Assembly: GCA_028695395.1 (NCBI GenBank)
Contig: JAQVJB010000020.1
Location: 1 to 22,885, forward strand
Direction of reading: 5' to 3'
Source: Actinomycetota bacterium
GTDB lineage: Bacteria > Actinomycetota > Humimicrobiia > Humimicrobiales > Humimicrobiaceae
Length of the DNA stretch: 22,885 bases
Each line of letters starts with the position of its first letter. Position 1 is the stretch's first letter. Made by a program: the position numbers and the translations under genes. The notes under the pieces were generated by a model that saw only the letters and a list, made by a program, of their open reading frames with translations, did no database searches and had not been told where the DNA came from. Of this stretch, positions 8,353 through 15,671 are shown one piece after another.

Positions 8353-8381
8353 ATATTAGCATATATGCATAATTATGTAAA
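8353..8381 (-). promoter_or_regulatory. Promoter for comEA-comEC-holA
   Basis: On the minus strand: TTTACA (8376-8381), a 17-base spacer, then TAATAT (8353-8358) preceded by TGC as an extended -10. It sits just after the terminator of the SIMPL gene and predicts a leader of about 90 bases. Location and spacing are good, but the -10 hexamer is only a partial match. Confidence 0.5.
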
Positions 8382-8410
8382 TGTATAATAATATTTTATT
8401 CAAAAATTTT

Positions 8411-8468
8411 TAAATAAAAAAAACCGGAAGATGAAAGTAATATTATCTTGCTATCATCTATCCGGTTT
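8411..8468 (-). terminator. Intrinsic terminator of the SIMPL gene
   Basis: The arms at 8421-8434 and 8454-8468 pair over 14 bp (AAACCGGA-AGATGA against its complement, with one bulged base). Read on the minus strand the stem is followed by a T-run (rc of 8411-8420, mostly A on the plus strand). The GC-containing base of the stem and U-tract make this one of the clearest terminators in the window. It separates the leuS/SIMPL transcripts from comEA. Confidence 0.85.
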
Positions 8469-8507
8469 CAATCTAAAAAATAAATTTTCAAGAATATATT
8501 TTAACAG

Positions 8508-8550
8508 ATATTCAGATAAAAATATTTACTATAAGCTTTTATCTGAATAT
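8508..8550 (-). repeat. Perfect 14-bp inverted repeat over the SIMPL stop codon
   Basis: ATATTCAGATAAAA (8508-8521) and its exact complement (8537-8550) flank a 15-base loop. The 8537-8550 arm contains the last three codons and the TAA of the SIMPL gene. There is no T-run after it, so it is not itself a standard terminator. It stands 40 bases ahead of the terminator hairpin at 8411-8468. Confidence 0.75.
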
Positions 8551-9369
8551 ATAGACTACTTCTACTTCCGATCTGACCTCTATCTCCTGCGGGAGTATTT
8601 CGGGTGAAGCGACATCTGCTGCCATTGCCTCCCCATAACCTTCTTTTTTCATATAATAAACAGGATTTGTAAAACTGGTACCTTTTTCATTCACTGAAAA
8701 TATTTCAACTATATCTGCTGCCATTGCCTCTGCGATTGCTTCAGCCTTTAAATCGGCGTCTTTAACGGCAATAGATAAAGCACGGCTTTTCGTTTCTTTT
8801 TTTAAGCTTTCACTTAAATCATAGTTTATTGAAGATATTTCATTTGCCCCGGACTCTATGGCAATCGCAATGATATCTCCTATTTTTTCAAGACTTTCTG
8901 TGGTTATCTTAAGGCTTGATACTGTCCTGTAAGCATAAATTGAAGGCGGCATATTTTCAACATAATTATATAAAGGATTAAGGTTAAATCCCTGTGTTTC
9001 GATTTTTATGTCACTTATTCCCAGATTGGAAATAGCACTTATTACCCCCTGTGCTGCAATTGTGTTCTCATTTACAGATTCTGCACTGGACGGTTTCTCT
9101 GTTATGACTGCAACAATGATATTTACAAGATTTGGAACTGTTTTTAAAACCGACTCACTTGAAACAACTATTGTCTTCTGGTCAGCAGCCTGTTTAGTAT
9201 CAGTGCTTTCCCTGCCATAAACAGTTTCGCTTTCAATCTGCTCATCTGTTTCAGCAATAGTATATCTGGGAGGCTTCGAGCCTATGCATCCTGTCATAAA
9301 TATAGGCATTGCTGACATTATAATAAATATGGCAATAAACCTGATTAAAAATAATTTAACCTTTTTCAT
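8539..9369 (-). CDS. SIMPL (DUF541) domain lipoprotein
   Basis: This encodes 276 residues: a Lys-rich start, a hydrophobic stretch (about 6-25) and the lipobox-like MTGC with a candidate lipidated Cys at 28, then a polar linker and a SIMPL/DUF541 domain (about 65-275). Family hallmarks are visible: a V-x-P-x-x-x-x-I-x-V-x-V opening strand region, 'GISDIKIETQGFNLNPLY' early on, a repeated EAMAAD segment, and a closing 'LPQEIEVRSEVEVVY' like the family's 'pGeqevsa.V.v.y'. SIMPL proteins (E. coli YggE, BP26) are envelope proteins linked to stress and oligomeric ring formation. The exact role here is unknown. An 18-base DNA repeat (8614-8631 and 8713-8730) encodes the two EAMAAD copies. The ATG at 9369 follows AGGGG. 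Confidence 0.88.
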   Translation of the reverse strand: MKKVKLFLIRFIAIFIIMSAMPIFMTGCIGSKPPRYTIAETDEQIESETVYGRESTDTKQAADQKTIVVSSESVLKTVPNLVNIIVAVITEKPSSAESVNENTIAAQGVISAISNLGISDIKIETQGFNLNPLYNYVENMPPSIYAYRTVSSLKITTESLEKIGDIIAIAIESGANEISSINYDLSESLKKETKSRALSIAVKDADLKAEAIAEAMAADIVEIFSVNEKGTSFTNPVYYMKKEGYGEAMAADVASPEILPQEIEVRSEVEVVYIFR

Positions 9370-9381
9370 GTTTTTTATCCC

Positions 9382-9405
9382 CTATCCTTTAGAGTAAAAA
9401 ATCAT
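9382..9405 (-). CDS. Possible 7-codon leader ORF before the SIMPL gene
   Basis: A minus-strand mini-ORF, ATG to TAG (MIFYSKG), has AGGAG (9413-9417) 7 bases ahead of its ATG. Its stop lies 12 bases before the SIMPL start. Such a small ORF in an AT-rich gap can arise by chance. A TATAAT at 9419-9424 could alternatively start transcription within a few bases of this ATG, in which case the AGGAG would not be in the RNA. The two readings compete. Confidence 0.2.
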   Translation of the reverse strand: MIFYSKG

Positions 9406-9444
9406 AATTTAACTCCTAATTATACACAATAAGGACTTTTTATT

Positions 9445-11979
9445 TTAGTTTATGACAATATTATAAAGCTTATTTTTAACAAATATCTTTTTTATTATTT
9501 TTTTATCTTTGATATTTTCAAGTATTCTCGGAGATGAAAATGCATAATTATTTACTTCTTCTTCGCTGCAGTCCAGCTGAAACTCCTGCTTCTCTCTTAT
9601 CTTACCATTGACCTGGAATACTATTGTAACCTTTTCCTCTTTTGCAAATTCAGGTTTATATTCCGGCCATGTGCTTTTGTGTATGCTATACTCCATACCT
9701 AGTTTTTCCCATAATTCTTCAGCAATAAACGGTGTAATCGGTGAAATCAGCTGCAGAATCTTTTTACTTGTCTCAAAAAGAAGACCGCTATTAAAATCAT
9801 CCGCTTTTTTTATAGAATTATATTTGTTTATCGAATTCAATAATTCCATAACAGCGCTTATTGCAGTATTATAGTTAAATCTGAATATATCATCAGTAAC
9901 CTTTTTGATTGTCTGGTGTAACTTTCTTGCAAGTTCCTTTGAAGGACCGTCTAAAGTATTTGGATCTATCTCAACCTGATTTTGTCTTTTATTATTATCT
10001 GCCTTTAAAAAACCGTTCTTCTCAAGTCTTTTAATATTATGCATGATTATCCGGTAAAATCTGCTCAGGAATCTGTATGAGCCTTCTACTCCTTTGTCGC
10101 TCCAGTCTACCATAGAGTCTGAAGGACCTATAAATAATATATAAAGCCTTAAAGTATCTGAACCATATTTATTATATATTTCAGAAGGATTAATAATGTT
10201 TCCTTTTGATTTTGACATCTTCTGTCCGCCAAGAGTTACCACGCCATGAGGATAGTAGCTGGTAAACGGTTCTTTAAAATCAATAAGACCTGCATCGTAA
10301 AGTACTTTTGTAAAAAATCTTGAATATATTAAGTGCATTGTTGCATGTTCTATCCCGCCTATGTATTGGTCGACAGGCATCCAGTAATGAGCATCGTCTT
10401 TCTTAAAAGCTTCTTTATCATAAGAAGGGCTGCAGTATCTTAAAAAATACCAGGAAGAACATACAAATGTATCCATGGTGTCAGTTTCCCTCTTCGCAGG
10501 ATTTCCACAGACAGGACAGTTGACGTTTACAAATTTATCACTATAAGAAAGCGGAGAAAGGCCGGTCGGTTTAAAATCTACATCTTCCGGTAAAATTACT
10601 GGCAGTTCCTTTTCTGGAACAGGAACCATACCGCATTTTTCGCAGTAAATAATAGGGATAGGCGCACCCCAATATCTTTGCCTGCTTATGAGCCAGTTTT
10701 TTAATTTAAAATTTATTTCTGCACTGCCTAAATTTTTTTCTGATATATATTCTATTATATTTTTTTTACCTTCTTCTGAATCCAATCCGCTGAACTGGGC
10801 AGAATTAACCATTTTCCCATGACCGGTATAGACTTCCTTTATTTCCTGGGAAATTTTACCGGTAGGTGAGATTACCTCTCTTATAGGGATATCATATTTT
10901 TTAGCAAATTCAAAATCTCTATCATCATGTGCAGGTACAGCCATGATAGCTCCTGTACCGTAGTCGGATAAAACATAATTTGCTATCCACACCGGAACTT
11001 TTTCACCGCTTACCGGGTTAATTACATATCTCCCTGTAAAACCTCCTATTTTTTCAGTAACGGCAGAACCTCTTTCAATATCTGACTGTTTTGATATAAG
11101 CGTTTTCAGCCTGTTTATTTCCTTTTTAATATTTTCATCAATAACTATTTTTTCCACAAGGGGGTGTTCGGGAGACAATATAAAGAATGTCGTGCCGAAA
11201 ATTGTATCAGGCCTTGTAGTAAATACCGGTATGTTTATCTCTTCAGCTTCATCATCGAGCTTAAAATTGATTCTTGCACCTTCACTTCTTCCTATCCAGT
11301 TTCTCTGTATGGTAAGAACCTTTTCGGGCCAGCCTTTCAGGAGTTCCATATCATCAAGAAGAGCCTGGGCGTAATCAGTTATCTTAAAGTACCACTGTGA
11401 AAGATTTTTTCTTATAATTTCACTATCGCAACGCTCGCATTTGCCGTCTATTACCTGTTCATTTGCGAGAACTGTCTGGCATGAACTGCACCAATTAACT
11501 AACCCTTCTTTTTTTTCTGCAAGACCCATCTTGAAAAGCAAAAGGAAAAACCACTGCGTCCATTTATAATATTCCGGTTCACAAGTAATTACCTGCTCTT
11601 CAAAATTATAGGTCATAGCCATTTTCATTAAAGCTTCTTCCATCTTTCTTATATTGGTGAAAGTGCTTTTCTTCGGATGGATGCCGCTTTTTATGGCAGC
11701 ATTTTCAGCTGGAAGACCGAAAGCATCATAGCCCATAGGGTGGAGGACATTAAAACCCTGCCTGCTCTTTACCCTTGCCATTACGTCCCCAATGGTATAG
11801 TTTCTCGCATGACCCATATGAGGCTCTCCGGAAGGATAGGGGAACATTTCAAGGCAGTAGAATTTATTCTTCCTGGAAGGATCTTTCAGATTATTGATAC
11901 CGTCTTCTTTCCATTTTTTTAACCATTTTTCTTCTATGGATTTACTTTCATACCCTTCAATAGCGGCATTATTCTGCAA
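9445..11979 (-). CDS. leuS: Leucyl-tRNA synthetase
   Basis: LeuRS charges tRNA-Leu and edits mischarged products. The 844 residues match bacterial LeuS. The class I signatures are present: FPYPSGEPHMGH (about 46-57, the HIGH motif) and GGQKMSKSKGN (KMSKS) in the C-terminal half of the catalytic core. A zinc-type Cys segment (NWCSSCQTVL ... CERCDSEI) lies near 163-190, the CP1 editing domain carries TTRPDTIFG, and a second Cys pair precedes VPVPEKELPV. The anticodon-binding and C-terminal domains are complete. The start is a TTG at 11979, with AAAGGA 9 bases upstream. It follows rsfS by 54 bases and is followed by the SIMPL gene after 75 bases. The rsfS-leuS pairing is common in Gram-positive genomes. 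Confidence 0.98.
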   Translation of the reverse strand: MQNNAAIEGYESKSIEEKWLKKWKEDGINNLKDPSRKNKFYCLEMFPYPSGEPHMGHARNYTIGDVMARVKSRQGFNVLHPMGYDAFGLPAENAAIKSGIHPKKSTFTNIRKMEEALMKMAMTYNFEEQVITCEPEYYKWTQWFFLLLFKMGLAEKKEGLVNWCSSCQTVLANEQVIDGKCERCDSEIIRKNLSQWYFKITDYAQALLDDMELLKGWPEKVLTIQRNWIGRSEGARINFKLDDEAEEINIPVFTTRPDTIFGTTFFILSPEHPLVEKIVIDENIKKEINRLKTLISKQSDIERGSAVTEKIGGFTGRYVINPVSGEKVPVWIANYVLSDYGTGAIMAVPAHDDRDFEFAKKYDIPIREVISPTGKISQEIKEVYTGHGKMVNSAQFSGLDSEEGKKNIIEYISEKNLGSAEINFKLKNWLISRQRYWGAPIPIIYCEKCGMVPVPEKELPVILPEDVDFKPTGLSPLSYSDKFVNVNCPVCGNPAKRETDTMDTFVCSSWYFLRYCSPSYDKEAFKKDDAHYWMPVDQYIGGIEHATMHLIYSRFFTKVLYDAGLIDFKEPFTSYYPHGVVTLGGQKMSKSKGNIINPSEIYNKYGSDTLRLYILFIGPSDSMVDWSDKGVEGSYRFLSRFYRIIMHNIKRLEKNGFLKADNNKRQNQVEIDPNTLDGPSKELARKLHQTIKKVTDDIFRFNYNTAISAVMELLNSINKYNSIKKADDFNSGLLFETSKKILQLISPITPFIAEELWEKLGMEYSIHKSTWPEYKPEFAKEEKVTIVFQVNGKIREKQEFQLDCSEEEVNNYAFSSPRILENIKDKKIIKKIFVKNKLYNIVIN

Positions 11980-12033
11980 TTTTTAAAGTCCTTTCTAAAT
12001 AAAAATGAATTTCGCTTAAAAATATTATTAATA

Positions 12034-12480
12034 TTATAGCTTTTCCCACTCAACAATCTTTGAGTCTTTCCAAAGCCTTTCGAGGTCATAAAACTGTCTG
12101 AATTCTTCCGTAAAGATATGAATGACAAAATCATCATAATCAACAAGGATCCAGTTAGCGTCTGTTGTGCCGGAAGTATGCAGAGGTGAAATTCCTAGCG
12201 GCTTGAGTCTTGCTTTTATCTCATCTTCAAGACTTGCGGTAAGTCTTGTATTTTTTGCACCGATTATAATAAAAAAATCAGTAATAATAAGACGACTTTT
12301 CATTTCAAGTATATTTACATAATCAGCACCTTTTAGGTCTGCAAGCCTGGCAACATATTTAACAATGTCCGTAGTATTTTCCTTATCTAGTTTTAAATCC
12401 TGGCTTAAATTATTTTCAAGTTCTTTTATTTCTTCTTTATGTCTTATTTTTACCTCACTTCGCAGTATAGTCTTTCCCAA
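12034..12480 (-). CDS. rsfS: Ribosome silencing factor RsfS (start uncertain)
   Basis: RsfS binds L14 and blocks joining of the ribosomal subunits in starvation. The core runs from about DIVKYVARLADLKGADYV to the diagnostic C-terminal DYDDFVIHIFTEEFRQFYDLERLW. The frame as given is 148 residues, longer than the usual 110-125. The TTG at 12480 lies 26 bases inside the LCP gene and has no Shine-Dalgarno. A good GTGAGG (12453-12458) instead sits 5 bases before an in-frame ATA at 12445-12447. That would give a 137-residue protein with a very rare start codon. Either way the gene overlaps or abuts the LCP gene and is probably translationally coupled to it. Confidence 0.93.
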   Translation of the reverse strand: MGKTILRSEVKIRHKEEIKELENNLSQDLKLDKENTTDIVKYVARLADLKGADYVNILEMKSRLIITDFFIIIGAKNTRLTASLEDEIKARLKPLGISPLHTSGTTDANWILVDYDDFVIHIFTEEFRQFYDLERLWKDSKIVEWEKL

Positions 12481-14437
12481 GTATTATGCTGATCTTTACA
12501 TTGTCAGGGTTAGTGTCAGAATATTTTATAACTCCGGCACCGAGTTCCTTCTGTATCTGCTGAGCAACATTATTTATAAGGTCAGTATTTTCAAAAAATA
12601 TTATTTCCGTTTCATTATAATTAAAATTAGCAGCATCTTTGACTTCTGTAACCTCAACAATTTTCTCCAGCGAGTTCAAATTTTTTTCAAGCTGCGCTTT
12701 TGCTTTCCCGGCAAGACCAGCCGTTCCGACACCGTTTAATATATTTATTTTAACAGCCTCTCCCTGCTGGGCAGTTGTCTCCGTTGCCGTTTCCTTTCCA
12801 TAGTCAGCTCCCACTATTATAACAATATTCTGGGTCGGAGCATCGCTATTCTGGGTTATATTTCCAGCTTTTAATATGGTTTTTATTTCTTCTGCCAGTG
12901 CCATATAGCTGGCATCCGAAGAATTAACTATTATCTGTGTTGAAGTATAATTGTAATTATCTGCATCCTTTGCCTGAAGCACATTAAACTTTGCGGTCCC
13001 GTCATCATATTTTAAATCTTTAAACAGACTGCTGACCTGCCCGGCTATTCCAGGGGTGCCGGCTCCATTAAGAACCTGGAGATCTGATGTAACTTTATTA
13101 AGTATGGTACTTTCTGTTCCCTGCTGCTGGATATCAAAAATTGAACTTAATTTCGATATGTCGGGTACATAAAAGATATTTCCGCCTTCAAGCTCAACAG
13201 AAGTCACATCCAGCGGATATATAGTATTGTTTTCATCGGGAAGTTTTGCAAAAGTTGAGAATAGCTGAAATATTTCTTCACCATCAATATTAGTATCAAA
13301 ATAATTTGAAATAGAATTTAAGTTTTTCTGCAGCTCCTCGTCACTATCTCCGTTTACTGCTAAAAGAATAGCATCGAATATCTTTTTCTGGTTTGCCGTC
13401 TGGCTTATGGGAACTTCATTCCTTATTCCGCTGTAGTGTTTCAGGTAGCTGACTGCCTCGGTCCCATCTAATTTATTATCACCGGCCTGGAGTATTATTT
13501 CTTCATCATTTTCAGAATTGCTTATAGTAAGTTCGGAATCAAGATTTATATTAATTCCACCTATTTTATCAACTATGCTTTTTATATCAAAAATCATATA
13601 CCTGTTTATGTCCATGGCAAGAGCTTTCTTCAGTGTAAGCATAAGCAAGTCCATTCCTCCATATTCAACTGCTTTGTCAGTGCTTTCAAGACCGAATCCT
13701 GGTATATCCATTAGGGTATTGACGGGAATAGCCAGATTTGTCAGTTTACCGATTTTACTATCAAATTTTGAATAAAAGATAAAATTGATATCCGGCTCAA
13801 GAAGATTTTCTCTTGCGCCTGCCACTACCATACTTATATCTTCTGAAAGCGCAAGATTTGACGGAACATCAATAGTCTCATTCACTGATGTAGTAGTTTC
13901 ATCTGCTCCGGAAGAAATCTTGTTCTTAAAAAATTTAAAAAGGAAAAAAGCTCCGACCGCAATTATTGCTATCACTATAAATATAAGGATTGCTGAAGAT
14001 ATTATTTTTCTTTTTCTCTTTTTCTGCTTTATTTTTCTTGTTCTGGTAGAGTACTCGTCCGGATCTACATCCGAAGGAATATCTTCATTATCAGAATAGT
14101 CGAAGTCTTCATCTTTGAAAAAATCATCTTCAAATCTATCTTTATATCTATTTAAATCCTTATTATCTTTTTTGGAAGCATATGCATAATCATCTTTCAC
14201 ATATTCATCTTTTGGATTATCATCTTTCACATATTCATCTTTTGGATTATCATCTTTTAAATAATCATCTTTTGGATAATTATCACTGGAAAAATCATCT
14301 TTATCAAAACTGTTTCCATGCTTTCCTCTATAATACTCATCTCTGTTTTGATCTTTTTCTTTTTTAAAAAAGTAGTCTTCTTTTTCCCTGTCTGAGAAGT
14401 AATCATCATCATTGAATCTTCTATCTTCCGGGGCCAT
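12455..14437 (-). CDS. LCP-like membrane protein with two LytR_C domains and degenerate catalytic motifs
   Basis: LCP (LytR-CpsA-Psr) proteins attach polymers to the Gram-positive cell wall. The 660 residues comprise a very acidic/Lys-rich cytoplasmic tail (1-130) with a 10-residue repeat (about 55-84), a basic stop-transfer segment, one membrane helix (about 145-168), an LCP-like region (about 195-355), and two LytR_C domains (about 447-545 and 560-660), each with a VLNGAGTPGIAG / ILNGVGTAGLAG motif. The LCP region keeps the fold markers (YGGMDLLMLTLKKAL, INRYMIFDIKSIVDKIGGI), but the normal SIPRDT is AIPVNT (237-241), YVRxR is YLKHY (331-335), and RxxRQ is SQTANQ. The usual phosphate-binding arginines are therefore absent, and catalysis is doubtful. 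The ATG at 14437 has GGAGG at 8 bases and overlaps the yqeK end by 17 bases. Confidence 0.88.
   Translation of the reverse strand: MAPEDRRFNDDDYFSDREKEDYFFKKEKDQNRDEYYRGKHGNSFDKDDFSSDNYPKDDYLKDDNPKDEYVKDDNPKDEYVKDDYAYASKKDNKDLNRYKDRFEDDFFKDEDFDYSDNEDIPSDVDPDEYSTRTRKIKQKKRKRKIISSAILIFIVIAIIAVGAFFLFKFFKNKISSGADETTTSVNETIDVPSNLALSEDISMVVAGARENLLEPDINFIFYSKFDSKIGKLTNLAIPVNTLMDIPGFGLESTDKAVEYGGMDLLMLTLKKALAMDINRYMIFDIKSIVDKIGGININLDSELTISNSENDEEIILQAGDNKLDGTEAVSYLKHYSGIRNEVPISQTANQKKIFDAILLAVNGDSDEELQKNLNSISNYFDTNIDGEEIFQLFSTFAKLPDENNTIYPLDVTSVELEGGNIFYVPDISKLSSIFDIQQQGTESTILNKVTSDLQVLNGAGTPGIAGQVSSLFKDLKYDDGTAKFNVLQAKDADNYNYTSTQIIVNSSDASYMALAEEIKTILKAGNITQNSDAPTQNIVIIVGADYGKETATETTAQQGEAVKINILNGVGTAGLAGKAKAQLEKNLNSLEKIVEVTEVKDAANFNYNETEIIFFENTDLINNVAQQIQKELGAGVIKYSDTNPDNVKISIILGKDYTAK
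14191..14280 (-). repeat. 30-bp tandem repeat, three copies, inside the LCP-like gene
   Basis: Two copies are identical (14191-14220 and 14221-14250) and the third (14251-14280) has diverged. The unit encodes the 10-residue motif PKDEYVKDDN (variant PKDDYLKDDN) in the predicted cytoplasmic tail. The exact identity of two copies implies recent slippage or duplication, so copy number may vary between strains. Confidence 0.9.
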
Positions 14438-15068
14438 TTAAAAAACCTCCATAAAGTCTGCAGATATTATTCCAAATATTAAAAGTCTGGCTATAAAACC
14501 TTTTATTTCTTTTTATTATATAAATTATATTATTTTTATAAACTTCCAGTAAACACAAATTAATATTTTTTAAAGATATTTCTCTTAAATAGTCAATGTC
14601 TTCATATTGCCTATCATCTTCTATTTTATCTGATATATAAACTATTTTGTCAACCATATTCATGTTTAGTTTCCCTGTTGTATGGTACCTGACTGCTTCA
14701 ATTATCTTTTTATCACTGATACTGAGCTCCTCCCTTAAAATAAAAGAACCGCTAAACCCATGAAAAAGAGCATCTATTTCCATATCTCCGGATTTTATTT
14801 TTACCTCTTTTATATTTTTTATGACAATCTTTCTTTGTTTATCAATATCCAGGCTTTTCCCGTAATCATGTAAAATAGAAGCTATACAAATCCTTAAATG
14901 GTCTTTCAAATCAACATTATGCTTTTCTGAAAGCATTGAAGCATATTTTAATGTATTTACTGAATGCAGATAAAGATTCCTGTTAAGATTCTTTTTCACC
15001 AGAATATCATAATTCCTGATGATATTTTTTCCGTCTTCGCTGATTTTTAATTTATCTATATAATCCAT
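14421..15068 (-). CDS. yqeK: YqeK-family HD-domain nucleotide hydrolase
   Basis: YqeK proteins are HD-domain phosphohydrolases that cleave diadenosine tetraphosphate symmetrically into two ADP. Using the ATG at 15068 the protein has 215 residues, near the family's ~190-200. The metal-binding pattern is visible: H35 in YLHSVNT, the HD pair H67-D68 in ILHDYGK, and later His in LFHGFSG and VRYHTTG, then a conserved YISDKIE segment with Asp. An upstream in-frame TTG at 15104 is possible, but it lies deep inside nadD with no ribosome binding site. The chosen ATG overlaps the nadD stop by 17 bases, just as the next gene overlaps yqeK by 17. The nadD-yqeK pair is standard in Gram-positive bacteria. 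Confidence 0.92.
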   Translation of the reverse strand: MDYIDKLKISEDGKNIIRNYDILVKKNLNRNLYLHSVNTLKYASMLSEKHNVDLKDHLRICIASILHDYGKSLDIDKQRKIVIKNIKEVKIKSGDMEIDALFHGFSGSFILREELSISDKKIIEAVRYHTTGKLNMNMVDKIVYISDKIEDDRQYEDIDYLREISLKNINLCLLEVYKNNIIYIIKRNKRFYSQTFNIWNNICRLYGGFLNGPGR

Positions 15069-15666
15069 GTTTAAGTATGTAGTTGCTGACACCTTCAGGC
15101 ACAAGATAATCTATAGGCCTGTTGCTTCTTATCCTTTCCCTGATATCTGTAGATGAAATGGCAAGAGCCGGTACTTCCATCACAAGTATTTTATCTTCTA
15201 CATTATTATTTGTAATCCTGGCAAAGTCTTTCTTTAATTCTTCAAGCCTGAGCAGGTTATATCCTGGCCTTGTTGCTGCAATCATATAACATAGATTTAT
15301 TATTTCTTCAGTTTTCTTCCATGTAAGAATTTCCAGAATGGCATCTGCTCCCGTTATGAAAAAGAATTCTGTATCCGCACCATGAATACTTTTCAGCTCT
15401 TTTAATGTATCTATCGTGTATGATTTCCCTTTTCTGTCTATCTCTATTCTTGAAACAAAGAAATTGCTGTTAGAAGAGGTTGCTATAACGGTCATAAGAT
15501 ATCTGTGTTCGGCAATCTCCTCCTCGCGATAATCCTTATGGGGCGGATCTCCGGAAGGTATGAAAATGACTTTCTCCAGCTCAAACTGGTTTAATGCCTC
15601 TGCAGCAGTCACCAGGTGGCCATGATGAATGGGGTTAAATGTCCCTCCCATGATTCCTATTTTCAT
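15052..15666 (-). CDS. nadD: Nicotinate-nucleotide adenylyltransferase
   Basis: NadD makes nicotinate adenine dinucleotide from NaMN and ATP, the next-to-last step of NAD synthesis. At 204 residues the length is typical. The nucleotidyltransferase signature GGTFNPIHHGH is at 7-17, IPSGDPPHKD at 36-45 and the second ATP-binding motif SSTDIRERI at 171-179. The ATG at 15666 begins 5 bases after the proA stop, with AAGGGA upstream inside the proA end. The 3' end overlaps yqeK. The proB-proA-nadD order is seen in actinobacteria. Confidence 0.97.
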   Translation of the reverse strand: MKIGIMGGTFNPIHHGHLVTAAEALNQFELEKVIFIPSGDPPHKDYREEEIAEHRYLMTVIATSSNSNFFVSRIEIDRKGKSYTIDTLKELKSIHGADTEFFFITGADAILEILTWKKTEEIINLCYMIAATRPGYNLLRLEELKKDFARITNNNVEDKILVMEVPALAISSTDIRERIRSNRPIDYLVPEGVSNYILKHGLYR

Positions 15667-15671
15667 TTATT

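Noticed and set aside
11934..12146. 70-codon minus-strand frame overlapping the leuS start and rsfS end
   Set aside because: It lies out of frame across two solid genes and has no family features.
14191..14280. Tandem repeat considered as CRISPR or a binding-site array
   Set aside because: The copies are adjacent with no spacers, and they encode an in-frame 10-residue repeat within a gene.
14182..14367. 61-codon plus-strand frame rich in His and Leu
   Set aside because: It is the complement of the 30-bp repeat region of the LCP-like gene; its pattern is a by-product of that repeat.
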